From Escherichia sp. ESNIH1 (GTDB lineage Bacteria > Pseudomonadota > Gammaproteobacteria > Enterobacterales > Enterobacteriaceae), in the NCBI GenBank assembly GCA_002918705.1, contig PQKR01000012.1, forward strand, positions 1 to 64,000: a stretch of DNA of 64,000 bases. The letters are read 5' to 3'. The notes below the pieces were generated by a model. It saw only the letters and a list, made by a program, of their open reading frames with translations, had not been told where the DNA came from and ran no database searches. The position numbers and the translations under genes are program-made. Position 1 is the first letter of the stretch. Every line of letters starts with the position of its first letter. Shown one piece after another: positions 1-10,437 of this stretch.

Positions 1-125
1 ATTAAACTTCGTAATGAATTACGTGTTCACTCTTTGAGACTTGGTATTCATTTAGCGTCTTGCGACGTTAAGAATCCATGTCTTCGAGTGCCCACACAGA
101 TTGTCTGATAAATTGTTAAAGAGCA
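1..125 (-). promoter_or_regulatory. rRNA leader with boxA antitermination site
   Basis: The minus strand at 114-125 reads TGCTCTTTAACA, the rrn boxA recognised by the NusB-NusE antitermination complex. The rest of 1-113 resembles the 16S precursor leader, which pairs with the 16S 3' flank for RNase III cleavage. The mature 16S start is not inside the window. Confidence 0.88.
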
Positions 126-159
126 GTTGCGACGCGCTTCAGCGCTCTGTCGCGAGGTG

Positions 160-191
160 GCGTATATTACGCTTTCCTCATTCAGAGTCAA
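160..191 (-). promoter_or_regulatory. rrnB P2: rRNA operon promoter P2
   Basis: Minus-strand TTGACT (186-191) and TAATAT (164-169) with a 16 bp spacer lie about 120 bp downstream of P1. This is the standard tandem P1-P2 layout of enterobacterial rRNA operons. Transcription runs leftwards out of the window. Confidence 0.88.
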
Positions 192-274
192 GCGTTTATT
201 TTCGCTTTTCTCTGCCGAAGTGCCCGGAGGCGCCTCGCTGACCGGCCGGCTTATTCGCCGTTGTTCCGTGTCAG

Positions 275-330
275 TGGTGGCGCATTATAGGGAGTTATTC
301 CGGGCTGACAACCCCTAATTTTAAAAAATC
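275..330 (-). promoter_or_regulatory. rrnB P1: rRNA operon promoter P1 with UP element
   Basis: On the minus strand TTGTCA (306-311) and TATAAT (284-289) are separated by 16 bp, the spacing typical of rrn P1 promoters. The discriminator GCGCCACC follows, giving a probable start A at 275. The AT-rich run at about 312-330 is in the UP-element position. The promoter reads leftwards towards a 16S rRNA gene that lies outside the window, matching the E. coli murI-rrnB order. From the known E. coli arrangement, Fis sites would fall inside the 3' end of murI; I did not resolve them. Confidence 0.93.
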
Positions 331-332
331 TT

Positions 333-1214
333 TCAAGCGTCTCTTTTTTGTGCAAACCCGCTGTCCATTGCCAGTTTTTCGAGCGATTTAAAGCCGTATC
401 GCTGTAAAACGGGCAGTAACTGTACAGTCTCCGGCGTCACGTCCATGCAATATGCGATATTTTCATCGGAAGATTTCGCATCGGGCGCGTCGTGCTCAAG
501 AAGCCATGCCGTTCGGCGGGCAATTGCTGCCCCGGAATCCACCAGTCGGGTTCCTTCCGGCAACACCTGCAGCAGCTCCTCATGAAGAAGCGGAAAATGG
601 GTGCAGCCAAGCACAACGGTATCCGGCGGCTCCGCCATCCGTAACCACGGGCGAAGAATACGGCGCAGCCTGTCGAGGGAGACCGGTTCACCATGCAGCT
701 TCGCCTCAGCTATCTCTACCAGCTCAGACGAGCCCAGCAGTTCAAAATGGCACTCATTAGCAAAACGCTGAATAAGCTCGTGCGTATAAGGACGCTTTAC
801 CGTACCGCGGGTTGCCAACAGGCCAACGACGCGGTTGGCGGTGAGGCGTGCCGCAGGCTTAATGGCGGGCACTACGCCCACCACCGGGAAGCCGAACTTC
901 TCGCGCAGGGCAGGAAGCGAGACGGTGCTGGCAGTATTACAGGCAATCACCGCCAGTGAGAGCGGATAGCGCGCCTGAACGGCGGTAACAATCTCTACCA
1001 CGCGCTCAACGATAAACGCCTCTGATTTCTCCCCGTAGGGGAAAGCAACGTTATCAAACGCATAGATATAATGGAGGTCCGGCAGGAGATGCCGGATCTC
1101 ATCATAGACGGATAGCCCGCCGACGCCGGAGTCAAACACCAGCACGGTGGGCCTTGGATCAGAAGGTGTAGCTGCCAGAGACGGTGTATTCTCGTCCTGC
1201 AGTATGGTAGCCAT
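333..1214 (-). CDS. murI: glutamate racemase MurI
   Basis: Interconverts L- and D-glutamate in the cytoplasm to supply D-Glu for peptidoglycan precursors. The 293-residue protein has an N-terminal extension of about 20 residues, as in E. coli MurI, before the racemase core. Visible catalytic features are FDSGVGG (D28), the first catalytic cysteine in ACNTAS (C92) and the second in GCTHF (C204). The ATG at 1214 lies inside the 3' end of btuB, a 56 bp overlap also known in E. coli, which suggests translational coupling. The stop codon abuts the UP element of the downstream rRNA promoter. In E. coli the enzyme is activated by UDP-MurNAc-L-Ala through that extension. Confidence 0.97.
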   Translation of the reverse strand: MATILQDENTPSLAATPSDPRPTVLVFDSGVGGLSVYDEIRHLLPDLHYIYAFDNVAFPYGEKSEAFIVERVVEIVTAVQARYPLSLAVIACNTASTVSLPALREKFGFPVVGVVPAIKPAARLTANRVVGLLATRGTVKRPYTHELIQRFANECHFELLGSSELVEIAEAKLHGEPVSLDRLRRILRPWLRMAEPPDTVVLGCTHFPLLHEELLQVLPEGTRLVDSGAAIARRTAWLLEHDAPDAKSSDENIAYCMDVTPETVQLLPVLQRYGFKSLEKLAMDSGFAQKRDA

Positions 1215-2997
1215 AAACTGTCTCGTAATCTTTATCGAACAGGTTAGCTATTTTACCACGAACGGTGAACTGTGAGGTGATTGGATACGACACAGCTGCA
1301 TCCCATAAACTGACGCCGCCCATCTTCACCGTCTGATAGGTGGTGTAGTCCGTATCGTAGCGCGTGCCCAGATAGTGATAGGTTACGCTCCAGTCCAGAT
1401 CGTAGACCTGCCAGTCGAGCTGATACTTCACCTGCTGCTTCGCACGGCGTGCCAGCGGCTCGTCAGTAAGCGCATTACGCGAATCGACGTAGTCGTAGCT
1501 CAGGCTGTGTCCCAGCGGGCCGGTATCGAAGGATGCCGTTGCTTCCACGCCTTTGATACGTGCCTTGCCTACGTTATAGTACTTCATCGCCTGATCGTCA
1601 TAGTCAATCAGGTTATCTACGTCGTTACGGTAGCCAGAGACGCGCCAGTTCACGCCCGCCGTCAGGCCTTCAAAGGCCCCTTCCCACTGCTTGCTCTCTT
1701 CCGGGTTGAGATCGTCATTACCATAGAAGCCATAGAGCTGGCCGAGGTTAGGTGCTTTATACGCCGTGCCGTAGGAGGCGATGAAGCGATAGCCCTCAAT
1801 AAACTCCCAGCCCGCACTGCTCTGCCAGGTGCCGTGACGGCCAAACTGCGAGTTATCATCACTACGCACCGCGCCTTCCAGCGTAAAGTCACCCAGCTGC
1901 TGCAGTCCGGTCAGATAGACGCCAGTGTTGCGCTGGTCATAGCCCTCTTCGACATAGTTGGTTCCCGGTTCGGTGCTCTGCTTCTGCCAGTCGATACCTG
2001 CGCCAATGTTGCCCTGGCCGACATCAACGGTATTTGCCCACTGTACGTTGTACTGTTTGATCTCATCCAGCGTGGCGCTGGAGTCGTAGCGGCCGAGGTG
2101 CGGATCGTAGTTGAAATCCTTACTGTGGCCATAGCTGGTCAGCAACTGAGAGCGGAAGATATCGCTGTTAAAGCGCAGCCCTGCGTCCCAGGTCTGGCTG
2201 TAGAGCTGACGTGTATCTACCAGCACGCCTGGCGTGTAAGCACTGCCATCGTAGTCGGTGCGGTTGTCATAGCCGTAGCCGCGCACGAAGCCGCTCCACT
2301 CTTCAGAGAAGCTATGCTCCAGCGCGCCATACAGCGTTTTACTCATAAACCCGTCGCGATCGGGCTGCGCCAGGCCGCCGGTGTTTCCTTCCGCGCCGAT
2401 ATCAAAGCCTTTGGTATAGGTGTAGTCACCTGCCAGCGTCACGCGGGTGCTGTCGCTCAGATCCTGCTGCGTGCTGGCTTCGTAGTTCTGGTAGCCTTTC
2501 GACCCGATGCCAGCCGACAGCGTCGTGCCGTTTTTCTCGCGTGTAGTGATGATATTCACCACCCCACCGATAGCGTCGGAGCCGTACACTGCTGAACGCG
2601 GGCCACGGATGTACTCAATACGCTGCACCAGCGCCAGCGGGAACTGGCTGAGATCGGACGAGCCGCTAACGCCGGCCTGGTTGAGACGCACGCCATCGAC
2701 CAGAATCAGCACGTGGCTGGAGTTAGTACCGCGAATGAAGAGAGAGGAGGTCTGCCCCATACCGCCGCTCTGTGAGATATCTACCCCAGGCAGACGACGC
2801 ATCACATCGGTTAAGGAGGTTGACTGCCAGCGATCGATATCCTGGCGGGTAACAATGCTGACCGGCGCCAGTACCGTTTTTACCGGTTGCTGAAAACGGT
2901 TTGCGGTGATGACCAACGTGTCCGGATTGCTGTCCTGCGCCCAGCCGGAAAATGCCGTGACGGAGAGCGCCGTCATCAGCGAAGCTTTTTTTATCAT
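1159..2997 (-). CDS. btuB: outer-membrane vitamin B12 receptor BtuB
   Basis: TonB-dependent transporter that moves cobalamin across the outer membrane. The chosen ATG gives 612 residues and a clean signal peptide (MIKKASLM..., cleavage after about residue 20, GWA|QD); an upstream in-frame start would add five residues and spoil it. The TonB box DTLVITA sits at about residues 26-32. A plug with GVDISQSGG and an [16 protein letters not shown] segment follows, then a 22-strand barrel ending in a C-terminal phenylalanine, the outer-membrane insertion signal. Expression should be repressed by adenosylcobalamin through the riboswitch just upstream. murI overlaps its 3' end. Confidence 0.97.
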   Translation of the reverse strand: MIKKASLMTALSVTAFSGWAQDSNPDTLVITANRFQQPVKTVLAPVSIVTRQDIDRWQSTSLTDVMRRLPGVDISQSGGMGQTSSLFIRGTNSSHVLILVDGVRLNQAGVSGSSDLSQFPLALVQRIEYIRGPRSAVYGSDAIGGVVNIITTREKNGTTLSAGIGSKGYQNYEASTQQDLSDSTRVTLAGDYTYTKGFDIGAEGNTGGLAQPDRDGFMSKTLYGALEHSFSEEWSGFVRGYGYDNRTDYDGSAYTPGVLVDTRQLYSQTWDAGLRFNSDIFRSQLLTSYGHSKDFNYDPHLGRYDSSATLDEIKQYNVQWANTVDVGQGNIGAGIDWQKQSTEPGTNYVEEGYDQRNTGVYLTGLQQLGDFTLEGAVRSDDNSQFGRHGTWQSSAGWEFIEGYRFIASYGTAYKAPNLGQLYGFYGNDDLNPEESKQWEGAFEGLTAGVNWRVSGYRNDVDNLIDYDDQAMKYYNVGKARIKGVEATASFDTGPLGHSLSYDYVDSRNALTDEPLARRAKQQVKYQLDWQVYDLDWSVTYHYLGTRYDTDYTTYQTVKMGGVSLWDAAVSYPITSQFTVRGKIANLFDKDYETVYGYHTAGREYTVSGSYTF

Positions 2998-3014
2998 TGT
3001 AAAAGCATCCACAA

Positions 3015-3235
3015 TATAAGAAGGATGCCGCAGGCCCCATCAATAGCACGCGATGATATGAGCCAAGTGCGACGTATACCGGCAGGTCTTCGGGCTTGGA
3101 GATTTTCCGGAGTGATGACTTCCCGCCTTGCAGCAGTGTCTGCTTTCGCTATCACTCCAACTCTCCTTACCGCTGCGCGTCAGCCCCAGATTTTCACTGG
3201 ATTCCCTTTTAACTCACAGGACCGGAGCGTGGATG
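3015..3235 (-). promoter_or_regulatory. cobalamin (AdoCbl) riboswitch of btuB
   Basis: The minus strand carries the B12 box AGCCCGAAGACCTGCCGG (3079-3096), the upstream GAATCCAGTG and GCTGACGCGCAGCGG segments of the conserved core, and a pyrimidine-rich hairpin near the btuB start. The order matches the E. coli btuB leader. In that family AdoCbl binding sequesters the ribosome binding site. The ends are approximate. Confidence 0.95.
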
Positions 3236-3358
3236 CTACCTGTAGGTAGTTATAGATGTCCAGACTGCTAAGATAAGAAAACGCAAAACGTCGGGGCTGG
3301 ACAATACGCGCACAATCCCTACAATCCCCGCGTAATCTATTTTCACTCAGGACGCATC

Positions 3359-4459
3359 ATGACCCCCGAACACCTTCCGATAGAACAGTACGACGCTCAG
3401 CTGGACGAAAAAGTGGTCCGTCTGCAAAAGATGATGACGCCATTTTCCGCGCCTGCGCCGGAGGTGTTTCGTTCTCCTGTTAGTCATTACCGGATGCGGG
3501 CCGAGTTTCGTATCTGGCACGACGGAGATGATCTGTACCACATCATCTTCGATCAGCAGACCAAAAGTCGGATCCGCGTGGATAGTTTCCCAGCCGCCAG
3601 CGCGCTGATCAACCAGTTAATGGCTGCAATAATGGACAGCGTACGGGGTAATAATGTCCTGCGCTTCAAGCTGTTCCAGATCGATTACCTGAGCACCCTT
3701 AGCGGTCAGGCCATCGTGACGCTGCTGTACCATAAAAAGCTGGACGAGGCGTGGCAGGCCGAGGCGCAGGCGCTGCGTGATGCGCTGCGCGAACAGGGTT
3801 TAAACGTGCATATCATTGGCCGGGCGACCAAAACCAAGGTCATGCTGGATCAAGATTATGTTGATGAGCGCCTGCCGGTGGCGGGCCGGGAGATGATCTA
3901 CCGTCAGGTCGAGAACAGCTTTACCCAGCCTAACGCAGCGATGAACATCCAGATGCTGGAGTGGGCGCTGGACGTGACCACCGATTCAACCGGTGACCTG
4001 CTGGAGCTTTACTGTGGCAACGGCAACTTCTCCCTGGCGCTGGCGCGCAACTTCGACCGTGTGCTGGCGACCGAAATCGCCAAGCCGTCGGTGGCGGCGG
4101 CGCAGTACAACATCGCGGCCAACCAGATCGATAACGTGCAGATTATCCGCATGGCGGCAGAGGAGTTTACCCAGGCGATGAACGGGGTACGTGAGTTTAA
4201 TCGCCTGCAGGGTGTCAACCTGAAGGGCTATCGCTGCGAGACGATTTTTGTCGATCCGCCGCGCAGCGGGCTGGATAGCGAAACAGAGAAAATGGTGCAG
4301 GCCTATCCGCGTATTCTGTACATCTCCTGCAACCCGGAGACGCTGTGCCAGAACCTGGAGACCTTCAGCCAGACGCATCAGGTGGAACGCCTGGCGCTGT
4401 TCGATCAGTTCCCCTACACGCACCATATGGAGTGCGGGGTGCTGCTGACCAGAAAATAA
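3359..4459 (+). CDS. trmA: tRNA (uracil-5-)-methyltransferase TrmA
   Basis: SAM-dependent enzyme that makes ribothymidine at position 54 of the tRNA T-loop; in E. coli it also acts on tmRNA. The 366-residue length equals the E. coli protein. The SAM-binding segment [17 protein letters not shown] lies near residues 210-226. The [10 protein letters not shown] motif follows, and the nucleophilic cysteine is in ISCNPETL near residue 324. It is divergent from btuB, so 3236-3358 must hold its promoter. Growth-rate control resembling that of rRNA is known for E. coli trmA, but I did not identify the element here. A REP unit follows the stop. Confidence 0.97.
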   Translation: MTPEHLPIEQYDAQLDEKVVRLQKMMTPFSAPAPEVFRSPVSHYRMRAEFRIWHDGDDLYHIIFDQQTKSRIRVDSFPAASALINQLMAAIMDSVRGNNVLRFKLFQIDYLSTLSGQAIVTLLYHKKLDEAWQAEAQALRDALREQGLNVHIIGRATKTKVMLDQDYVDERLPVAGREMIYRQVENSFTQPNAAMNIQMLEWALDVTTDSTGDLLELYCGNGNFSLALARNFDRVLATEIAKPSVAAAQYNIAANQIDNVQIIRMAAEEFTQAMNGVREFNRLQGVNLKGYRCETIFVDPPRSGLDSETEKMVQAYPRILYISCNPETLCQNLETFSQTHQVERLALFDQFPYTHHMECGVLLTRK

Positions 4460-4479
4460 CCCTGCCACCCGCCGAAAAC

Positions 4480-4510
4480 GCCGGATGGCGCTACGCTTAT
4501 CCGGCCTACG
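4480..4510. repeat. REP element downstream of trmA
   Basis: A GCCGGATGGCG...ATCCGGCCTAC palindromic unit of the enterobacterial REP family lies between the convergent trmA and yijD genes. It probably stabilises 3' ends. Confidence 0.85.
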
Positions 4511-4517
4511 TGCTTAT

Positions 4518-4877
4518 CTATTCCGTCAGCTCATGCTTGCGGTTACGCAGGCGGTAGCCAATCCAGAATACCAGCACTACCGACAGCACGGCAGGAACAA
4601 AGTTAGAGCCAATGGCCGGATACTCGGCCCGTACCACCGCACTGTAGAGCAGCACGCCTAAAATAAAGCAGGCGGCGGCCAGCGCTGGCAGCCCCAGCGG
4701 CATGGTGCGATTTTGATAGCGCTGATGCAGGCAGTAGACCGCCAGCACCAGAGAGATAACCGGGAACAGCGAAAACGGCACGATTGAGCTGAAAATCGCC
4801 GTAAACGTACCGTTAATCGATAAGCCAGCGATCAGCGCCAGCAGCAACGTACCTTTATCTTGACCTGACTGTTTCAT
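4518..4877 (-). CDS. yijD: inner-membrane protein YijD (DUF1422 family)
   Basis: Small protein of unknown function with four predicted membrane segments. The ATG at 4877 (MKQSGQDKG...) gives 119 residues, the E. coli length; a longer in-frame reading would begin inside fabR. Hydrophobic helices cover roughly residues 9-30, 33-48, 58-80 and 85-108, ending in a basic tail (RLRNRKHE). It starts 10 bp after the fabR stop, so the two are almost certainly co-transcribed, as in E. coli. That link to fatty-acid regulation is positional only. Confidence 0.93.
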   Translation of the reverse strand: MKQSGQDKGTLLLALIAGLSINGTFTAIFSSIVPFSLFPVISLVLAVYCLHQRYQNRTMPLGLPALAAACFILGVLLYSAVVRAEYPAIGSNFVPAVLSVVLVFWIGYRLRNRKHELTE

Positions 4878-4887
4878 TACTCGTCCT

Positions 4888-5523
4888 TCACTCATCGGGT
4901 TGATGCGACATTCTTTCCTGCTCACGGCGATACCAGTAGTACGCGCCCTTCGAAATCATCCTCAATTGCAGCACCAGGCGCTCTTCCAGCTGGCGGCGCT
5001 GCTCCGGACCCACGTCCAGCGCTTCTGCGCCAGCGCTGAATACAATAGTGACCATCGCTTCGGCCTGGGCCTCGGTGAACGCCCGCGGCATATGGCTTTC
5101 GATTTCCAGATAGTCGGCGAGTTCCGCGATAAAGTGCTGGATCTCACGGGCAACGGCGGCGCGAAAAGCGCTGGAGGTGCCTGAACGTTCGCGCAGCAGC
5201 AGACGAAACGCGTTGGGGTTATTGCCGATAAACTCCATAAAGGTGGAGACGGAGGTGCGGATCACGCTACCGCCTTTGGCAATACGCTGGCGCGCCTGGC
5301 GCATCAGCTGGCGCAGCATCAGGCCGCTCTCGTCGACCATCGTCAGGCCAAGCTCATCCACATCGCGGAAATGGCGATAGAATGACGTTGGGGCAATGCC
5401 CGCCTCGCGCGCCACTTCGCGCAGACTCAGGCTGGCAAAACTACGCTCAGCGCTTAGCTGACTAAATGCCGCTTCCACCAGCGAACGCCGGGTTCGTTCT
5501 TTTTGTTGCGCTCTAACGCCCAT
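4888..5523 (-). CDS. fabR: TetR-family repressor of unsaturated fatty acid synthesis, FabR
   Basis: Represses fabA and fabB in response to the unsaturated to saturated acyl-CoA/ACP balance. The start at [13 protein letters not shown] gives 211 residues (E. coli about 215); upstream in-frame codons give a non-conserved leader. The TetR-type helix-turn-helix occupies about residues 25-50 ([19 protein letters not shown]). A helical ligand and dimer domain follows. The C-terminus differs from E. coli and is a few residues shorter. It is divergent from sthA, and yijD follows at once. Confidence 0.95.
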   Translation of the reverse strand: MGVRAQQKERTRRSLVEAAFSQLSAERSFASLSLREVAREAGIAPTSFYRHFRDVDELGLTMVDESGLMLRQLMRQARQRIAKGGSVIRTSVSTFMEFIGNNPNAFRLLLRERSGTSSAFRAAVAREIQHFIAELADYLEIESHMPRAFTEAQAEAMVTIVFSAGAEALDVGPEQRRQLEERLVLQLRMISKGAYYWYRREQERMSHQPDE

Positions 5524-5757
5524 CACGATGTCTGAATCCTTCCAAAGGCCTGCTGGCACTATACCAGAGATAAGCTAATCGGTTTGCCTGGCTTTGTGAA
5601 TGATTGTTTACATGCTGTTGCACCTTTAATGACGTCACTACGGGCGAAAGCAGAATAAAAAAATAGTACGGCAAAAAAACAGAGCGATAATTGGGTTATC
5701 CCCTTAACGATGTTACTATTATGTTGTTTTTATGTATAAGAACAGGTAAGCCCTACC

Positions 5758-7158
5758 ATGCCACACACTTACGATTACGATGCAATAGTGATAGGTTCCG
5801 GTCCCGGTGGCGAAGGCGCTGCTATGGGGCTGGTAAAACAAGGTGCCAGAGTCGCCGTTCTTGAGCGATACCATAACGTGGGCGGCGGATGCACCCACTG
5901 GGGCACCATCCCTTCGAAGGCGCTTCGCCACGCGGTCAGCCGTATTATCGAATTTAATCAAAACCCTCTGTACAGTGACCACTCCCGCCTTCTCCGTTCC
6001 TCCTTTGCCGACATCCTTAACCATGCCGACAGCGTGATCAATCAGCAGACGCGAATGCGCCAGGGATTTTATGAGCGTAACCGCTGTGAAATTCTACAGG
6101 GCGACGCCCACTTTGTTGATGCGCATACGCTGGCGCTGGAGTGCCATGACGGTACGGTAGAGACGCTGACAGCGGAGAAGTTTGTTATCGCCTGCGGCTC
6201 TCGTCCCTACCATCCGGCAGATGTCGATTTTGCCCATCCTCGCGTCTATGACAGCGACTCAATCCTCAGCATGCAGCATGAGCCACGCCATGTGATCATC
6301 TACGGTGCCGGGGTGATTGGCTGTGAGTATGCGTCGATCTTTCGAGGAATGGATGTCAAAGTCGATCTGATCAACACCCGCGATCGTCTGCTGGCGTTTC
6401 TTGACCAGGAGATGTCGGACTCGCTCTCCTACCACTTCTGGAATAACGGCGTGGTGATACGCCACAACGAAGAGTACGAGCAGATTGAGGGCACGGACGA
6501 CGGGGTGATTATGCACCTGAAATCAGGCAAAAAGCTTAAGGCCGACTGCCTGCTCTACGCCAACGGACGCACCGGCAACACCGATAGCCTGCAGCTGGCC
6601 AACGTTGGCCTGGAGGCCGATGGTCGCGGGCTGTTGAAGGTCAACAGCATGTACCAGACCGCACAGCCGCATATCTACGCCGTGGGCGATGTCATCGGCT
6701 ACCCAAGCCTGGCCTCTGCCGCCTACGATCAGGGACGCATTGCAGCTCAGGCGATGGTTAAAGGCGAAGCAACGGCGCATCTGGTGGAAGATATCCCCAC
6801 CGGGATCTACACCATTCCGGAGATCAGCTCGGTTGGTAAAACAGAGCAGCAGCTGACGGCAATGAAGGTGCCCTACGAAGTGGGTCGGGCGCAGTTTAAG
6901 CACCTGGCGCGGGCGCAGATTGTCGGGATGAGCGTCGGTACGCTGAAGATTCTGTTCCACCGAGAGACGAAAGAGATTTTGGGGATCCACTGCTTTGGCG
7001 AGCGCGCGGCTGAAATTATTCACATCGGCCAGGCGATTATGGAGCAGAAAGGCGGCGGTAACACCATCGAGTACTTCGTTAACACCACCTTTAACTACCC
7101 GACTATGGCGGAAGCCTATCGGGTAGCGGCACTAAATGGCTTAAACCGCCTCTTTTAA
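5758..7158 (+). CDS. sthA: soluble pyridine nucleotide transhydrogenase SthA
   Basis: FAD flavoprotein that oxidises excess NADPH with NAD+ in the cytosol. The 466 residues equal E. coli SthA. The N-terminal FAD motif GSGPGGEG is at about residues 13-20. [13 protein letters not shown] occupies the redox-active position of the disulfide oxidoreductase family but keeps only one cysteine, as is normal for SthA. The NAD(P) motif [10 protein letters not shown] lies near 183-192 and the FAD motif YAVGDVIG near 310. Its 3' end overlaps the convergent oxyR by 18 bp (7141-7158). Confidence 0.97.
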   Translation: MPHTYDYDAIVIGSGPGGEGAAMGLVKQGARVAVLERYHNVGGGCTHWGTIPSKALRHAVSRIIEFNQNPLYSDHSRLLRSSFADILNHADSVINQQTRMRQGFYERNRCEILQGDAHFVDAHTLALECHDGTVETLTAEKFVIACGSRPYHPADVDFAHPRVYDSDSILSMQHEPRHVIIYGAGVIGCEYASIFRGMDVKVDLINTRDRLLAFLDQEMSDSLSYHFWNNGVVIRHNEEYEQIEGTDDGVIMHLKSGKKLKADCLLYANGRTGNTDSLQLANVGLEADGRGLLKVNSMYQTAQPHIYAVGDVIGYPSLASAAYDQGRIAAQAMVKGEATAHLVEDIPTGIYTIPEISSVGKTEQQLTAMKVPYEVGRAQFKHLARAQIVGMSVGTLKILFHRETKEILGIHCFGERAAEIIHIGQAIMEQKGGGNTIEYFVNTTFNYPTMAEAYRVAALNGLNRLF

Positions 7159-8058
7159 CGCTCTGTCGAAATGGCCATCCATTGTAGTACGGATGGCCTC
7201 AGCCAGCTGCTCATAGCGGCTGCGCAGCGGCGATCCCGGACGGTAGACCAGACCGATGGTGCGCTTCGGCTCCGGCTTGATGCACGGCAGGTAGATAACC
7301 CCGTCGCGCTTGCGTTCCGAGGGCACAGCCAGCGCAGGCAGCAGGGTAATGCCGCTGCCGGCAGCTACCATGTTACGCAGCGTTTCAAGGCTGGTGGCAC
7401 GGAAGTGGGTATCTTCGTCAGCGCCTGCCTCAAAGCAGAAGCCCATCGCCTGATCGCGCAGGCAGTGGCCATCCTCCAGCATCAGCAGCTTTTCACCCGC
7501 CAGATCGGCCATCGGGACGCGGTCGCGGTTCGCCCACGGGTGATCCTCATAGATCGCCAGCATCATCGGCTCATCAAACAGCGGAACTTCAATAAAGGCT
7601 TCGCTCTCTTTCACCAGCGCCAGAATGGCACAGTCCAGCTTGCCGCTGTCCAGCTGAGCCAGCAGCTGTTGAGTCTGCGCTTCATGCAGGTACATCTCTA
7701 GCTTAGGGAAAGTTTGGTGCAGCAGCGGAATAATCTGCGGCAGCAGGTAGGGTCCAACGGTCGGGATCAGGCCAATATGCAGCGGTCCAGACATGGTCTC
7801 CCCCTGCTGGCTTGCCATCTCCTTGAGCACTTTGACCTCGCGCAGCACCGTGCGCGCCTGATCCACCAGCAGCAGGCCAGCCTGGGTAAACAGCACCTTG
7901 CGGCTGGTGCGCTCCAGCAGCATCACGCCCAGCTCATCTTCCAGCTTGCGGATCTGCCCGCTGAGCGTGGGCTGGCTAACGTGGCAAGAGTCGGCCGCCC
8001 GGCGGAAATGACGGTGTTCGGCTAACGCTACCAGGTATTCAAGATCACGAATATTCAT
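7141..8058 (-). CDS. oxyR: hydrogen-peroxide sensor and LysR-type regulator OxyR
   Basis: Activates katG, ahpCF, dps and similar genes when peroxide forms a disulfide between Cys199 and Cys208. The 305 residues match E. coli. The N-terminal winged helix-turn-helix (residues 1-60, [17 protein letters not shown]) and the redox segment [13 protein letters not shown] with both cysteines are intact. It sits just downstream of argH on the same strand but has its own upstream OxyR-type control region. The sRNA gene oxyS, divergent from oxyR in E. coli, was not found. katG, a classic target, lies about 10 kb to the right. Confidence 0.97.
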   Translation of the reverse strand: MNIRDLEYLVALAEHRHFRRAADSCHVSQPTLSGQIRKLEDELGVMLLERTSRKVLFTQAGLLLVDQARTVLREVKVLKEMASQQGETMSGPLHIGLIPTVGPYLLPQIIPLLHQTFPKLEMYLHEAQTQQLLAQLDSGKLDCAILALVKESEAFIEVPLFDEPMMLAIYEDHPWANRDRVPMADLAGEKLLMLEDGHCLRDQAMGFCFEAGADEDTHFRATSLETLRNMVAAGSGITLLPALAVPSERKRDGVIYLPCIKPEPKRTIGLVYRPGSPLRSRYEQLAEAIRTTMDGHFDRALKEAV

Positions 8059-8088
8059 TATTCATCCTCCGACGCCACGATAGTTCAT

Positions 8089-8130
8089 GGCGATAGATAG
8101 AATAGCAATCAATGATTATCCCTATCAAGC
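8089..8130. promoter_or_regulatory. OxyR-binding control region upstream of oxyR
   Basis: CGATAGATAGAATAGCAAT followed by GATTATCCCTATCAA contains phased ATAG/CTAT tetranucleotides like the E. coli oxyR-oxyS operator. OxyR autoregulates from this site. Assignment rests on motif spacing and recalled similarity. Confidence 0.7.
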
Positions 8131-8161
8131 ACTCTCTGGCTCCACAGGCCATTTTTTGTAT

Positions 8162-8187
8162 AAAAAAAAGCCGGGTCCAGGCCCGGC
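8162..8187 (-). terminator. argH rho-independent terminator
   Basis: On the minus strand the stem GCCGGG...CCCGGC (8170-8187) is followed by eight U residues. It ends the argCBH transcript before oxyR. Confidence 0.85.
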
Positions 8188-8206
8188 GTCGCTGGCTACA
8201 GCGTGA

Positions 8207-9580
8207 TTAAATCAGGCGCGTTCTGGCGTCGTTAATGGCCCGGGCGACCTGCGTTGGCGATACGCCGCCTTTCGCCGCACGCTTATCCAGACAGGATTGC
8301 AGGGAGAGGATCGGATAGACGTCGTCGCCAATCACGCTGCTGAATTTTTGCAGATCGGCCAGGGCCAGATCCTCCAGCGGTTTACCCTGGGCGATGGCTT
8401 CTACAACGGCTTCACCCACAATATGGTGCGCTTCACGGAACGGTACGCCCTTCGCCACCAGATAGTCCGCCAGCTCGGTGGCGTTAGCGTAGCCCTGCTG
8501 CGCCACTTCCTGACAGCGCGGACGTTTCACCTGAATGCCGTCCAGCACCAGCGCGGCCATGTGCAGGCAGTCCAGCCAGGTGTCGAGGGCATCAAACAGC
8601 CCCTCTTTGTCTTCCTGCATATCTTTGTTGTAGGCCAGCGGCAGCCCTTTCAGGGTCATCATCATGCCGGTCAGGGCACCCTGCACGCGACCGCATTTAC
8701 CCCGGATCAGCTCCAGCGCATCCGGGTTTTTCTTCTGCGGCATCAGCGAGGAGCCGGAGGTGACACGGTCGGAGAGCTCAACAAAGCCTGCTTCACCGGT
8801 GTTGAAGAAGATAAGATCTTCGGCAAAGCGCGACAGATGTACCATGCCGATAGAGGCGTCAGAGAGCAGCTCCAGCACGTGGTCGCGGTCGGATACGGTA
8901 TCGAGGCTGTTGCGGGTCGCGCTGGCAAAGCCCAGCCAGCCCGCCAGCTGCTCGCGGTCGATCTCATAGGCCGTTCCGGCCAGCGCGCCGCATCCCAGCG
9001 GGCTAACGTCCAGACGCTTCAGGGCATCCTGCAGACGGCTTTCGTCACGGGCTAACATCTCAACGTAGGCCAGGCACCAGTGAGCAAAAGTCACCGGCTG
9101 CGCACGCTGCAGGTGGGTATAGCCCGGCATCACCGCATCCTGGTTAGCCTGTGCGGTCTCGACCAGCGCGCCCTGCAGCTGACGGTTTGCCGCCAGCAGC
9201 TCGGCCACGGTGTCTTTACACCACAGTTTCAGATCGGTCGCCACCTGGTCGTTACGGCTGCGGCCGGTGTGCAGTTTTTTACCCAGCGGGCCAACTTTGT
9301 CGATCAGCTTGCCTTCCACCCAGCTATGGATGTCTTCGGCGTCGCTCTCAAGGATCTGCTCTGGGTTAAGGCGCACCTCTTCCAGCAGGTTGTTCAGCGC
9401 CTCTTCTAGCTGTACTTGCTCATCGGCGGTCAGCACGCCCACCGTTACCAGCGCTTTGGACCAGGCCACAGAGCCGACAATATCCTGCTCGGCCAGGCGG
9501 TAGTCGAAGCGCAAAGAGTCGTTGAACTGTTTGAACCGCTGATCCGCTGCCTGTGTAAAACGCCCACCCCAAAGTGCCAT
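8207..9580 (-). CDS. argH: argininosuccinate lyase ArgH
   Basis: Last step of arginine synthesis: cleaves argininosuccinate to arginine and fumarate in the cytosol. The 457 residues equal E. coli ArgH. The fumarase/aspartase superfamily signature [11 protein letters not shown] is near residue 280, and [12 protein letters not shown] and [13 protein letters not shown] lie in the active-site regions. It is the distal gene of argCBH, separated from argB by 74 bp that hold a REP unit. Control is by ArgR at the argC promoter. Confidence 0.97.
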   Translation of the reverse strand: MALWGGRFTQAADQRFKQFNDSLRFDYRLAEQDIVGSVAWSKALVTVGVLTADEQVQLEEALNNLLEEVRLNPEQILESDAEDIHSWVEGKLIDKVGPLGKKLHTGRSRNDQVATDLKLWCKDTVAELLAANRQLQGALVETAQANQDAVMPGYTHLQRAQPVTFAHWCLAYVEMLARDESRLQDALKRLDVSPLGCGALAGTAYEIDREQLAGWLGFASATRNSLDTVSDRDHVLELLSDASIGMVHLSRFAEDLIFFNTGEAGFVELSDRVTSGSSLMPQKKNPDALELIRGKCGRVQGALTGMMMTLKGLPLAYNKDMQEDKEGLFDALDTWLDCLHMAALVLDGIQVKRPRCQEVAQQGYANATELADYLVAKGVPFREAHHIVGEAVVEAIAQGKPLEDLALADLQKFSSVIGDDVYPILSLQSCLDKRAAKGGVSPTQVARAINDARTRLI

Positions 9581-9607
9581 AACATCGTTCCTTTATACGT
9601 TAGTTCC

Positions 9608-9637
9608 GCCGGGTGGCGCTGCGCTTACCCGGCCTAC
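9608..9637. repeat. REP element between argH and argB
   Basis: GCCGGGTGGCGCTGCGCTTA followed by CCCGGCCTAC is a REP palindrome inside the argCBH operon. Such units can stabilise upstream mRNA or modulate polarity. Confidence 0.88.
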
Positions 9638-9654
9638 GGTCATTCAATAAAAGT

Positions 9655-10431
9655 TTACGCTAAAATACGCGTGCCAATCGGCGTGCCGTTGAACAGCGCC
9701 GGAAGCTGCTCCGCGTGACGCCAGGAGGCGATATCCACCGGGCGGCCCAGCGTGCGGGCGGCGTCCAGCGCGGCGTTGACCTTGACGATCATGCCGTCGG
9801 TAATAATGCCCTGGGCGATCAGCTGCTCGGCTTTCGCCGCCGTCATCTCAGCGATGCGCTGGCCCTTACCGTCCAGAATGCCGCTCACGTCGGAGAGCAG
9901 GATCAGATCCGCGCCGAGCGTTGCCGCCAGCGCCGTCGCTGCCTGGTCGGCGTTGACGTTCATCAGCAGGCCATCGTCGGTCACGCCGATAGAGCTGATG
10001 ACCGGCAGGAAGCCGCCTTCCAGCAGCGTGTTAATCAGCGTAGGCGAACCGGGCTGCGCCTGGCCCACGTGACCCAGATCGTCATCAAGCTGGGTGACCT
10101 TCACGCTATCGCCGTCGCCGAGGAACAGGCCCACCGAAGCAATCTTATGCTTCTTCGCCCAGGCCAGCAGCGTTTTGTTAGCGGTGCCCGCCAGCGCGCC
10201 GGTAATAATGTCGATCTGGTCGGCAGGCGTGACGCGCAGGCCATTTTTCTTGGTCACCGGCAGGTTAAGCTGCTTCATCAGCTCATCGACCACGCAGCCG
10301 CCGCCGTGAACGATCACCAGCGGACGCTGATGCGACTCACGATAGTTAACCAGGGCGGTAAACAGACGGGCCAGCGCCTCTTCGCTATCCAGCAGTACAC
10401 CACCGAGTTTGATAATTAATGGATTCATCAT
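9655..10431 (-). CDS. argB: acetylglutamate kinase ArgB
   Basis: Second step of arginine synthesis: phosphorylates N-acetylglutamate. Starting at the second of three tandem methionines gives 258 residues as in E. coli; the exact methionine is uncertain by one or two codons. The glycine-rich [10 protein letters not shown] and VIVHGGG motifs and the C-terminal [12 protein letters not shown] stretch of the amino-acid kinase fold are present. It follows argC closely (6 bp between stop and this start), so translation is probably coupled. The E. coli enzyme is not feedback-inhibited by arginine. Confidence 0.96.
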   Translation of the reverse strand: MMNPLIIKLGGVLLDSEEALARLFTALVNYRESHQRPLVIVHGGGCVVDELMKQLNLPVTKKNGLRVTPADQIDIITGALAGTANKTLLAWAKKHKIASVGLFLGDGDSVKVTQLDDDLGHVGQAQPGSPTLINTLLEGGFLPVISSIGVTDDGLLMNVNADQAATALAATLGADLILLSDVSGILDGKGQRIAEMTAAKAEQLIAQGIITDGMIVKVNAALDAARTLGRPVDIASWRHAEQLPALFNGTPIGTRILA

Positions 10432-10437
10432 CACACC

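Noticed and set aside
127-318. Open frame of 63 codons on the plus strand
   Set aside because: It lies on the antisense strand of the rRNA promoter region, including P1 and P2, and has no ribosome site.
1375-2595. 406-codon open frame antisense to btuB
   Set aside because: btuB on the other strand is unambiguous; the frame arises from codon bias and matches no family I recognise.
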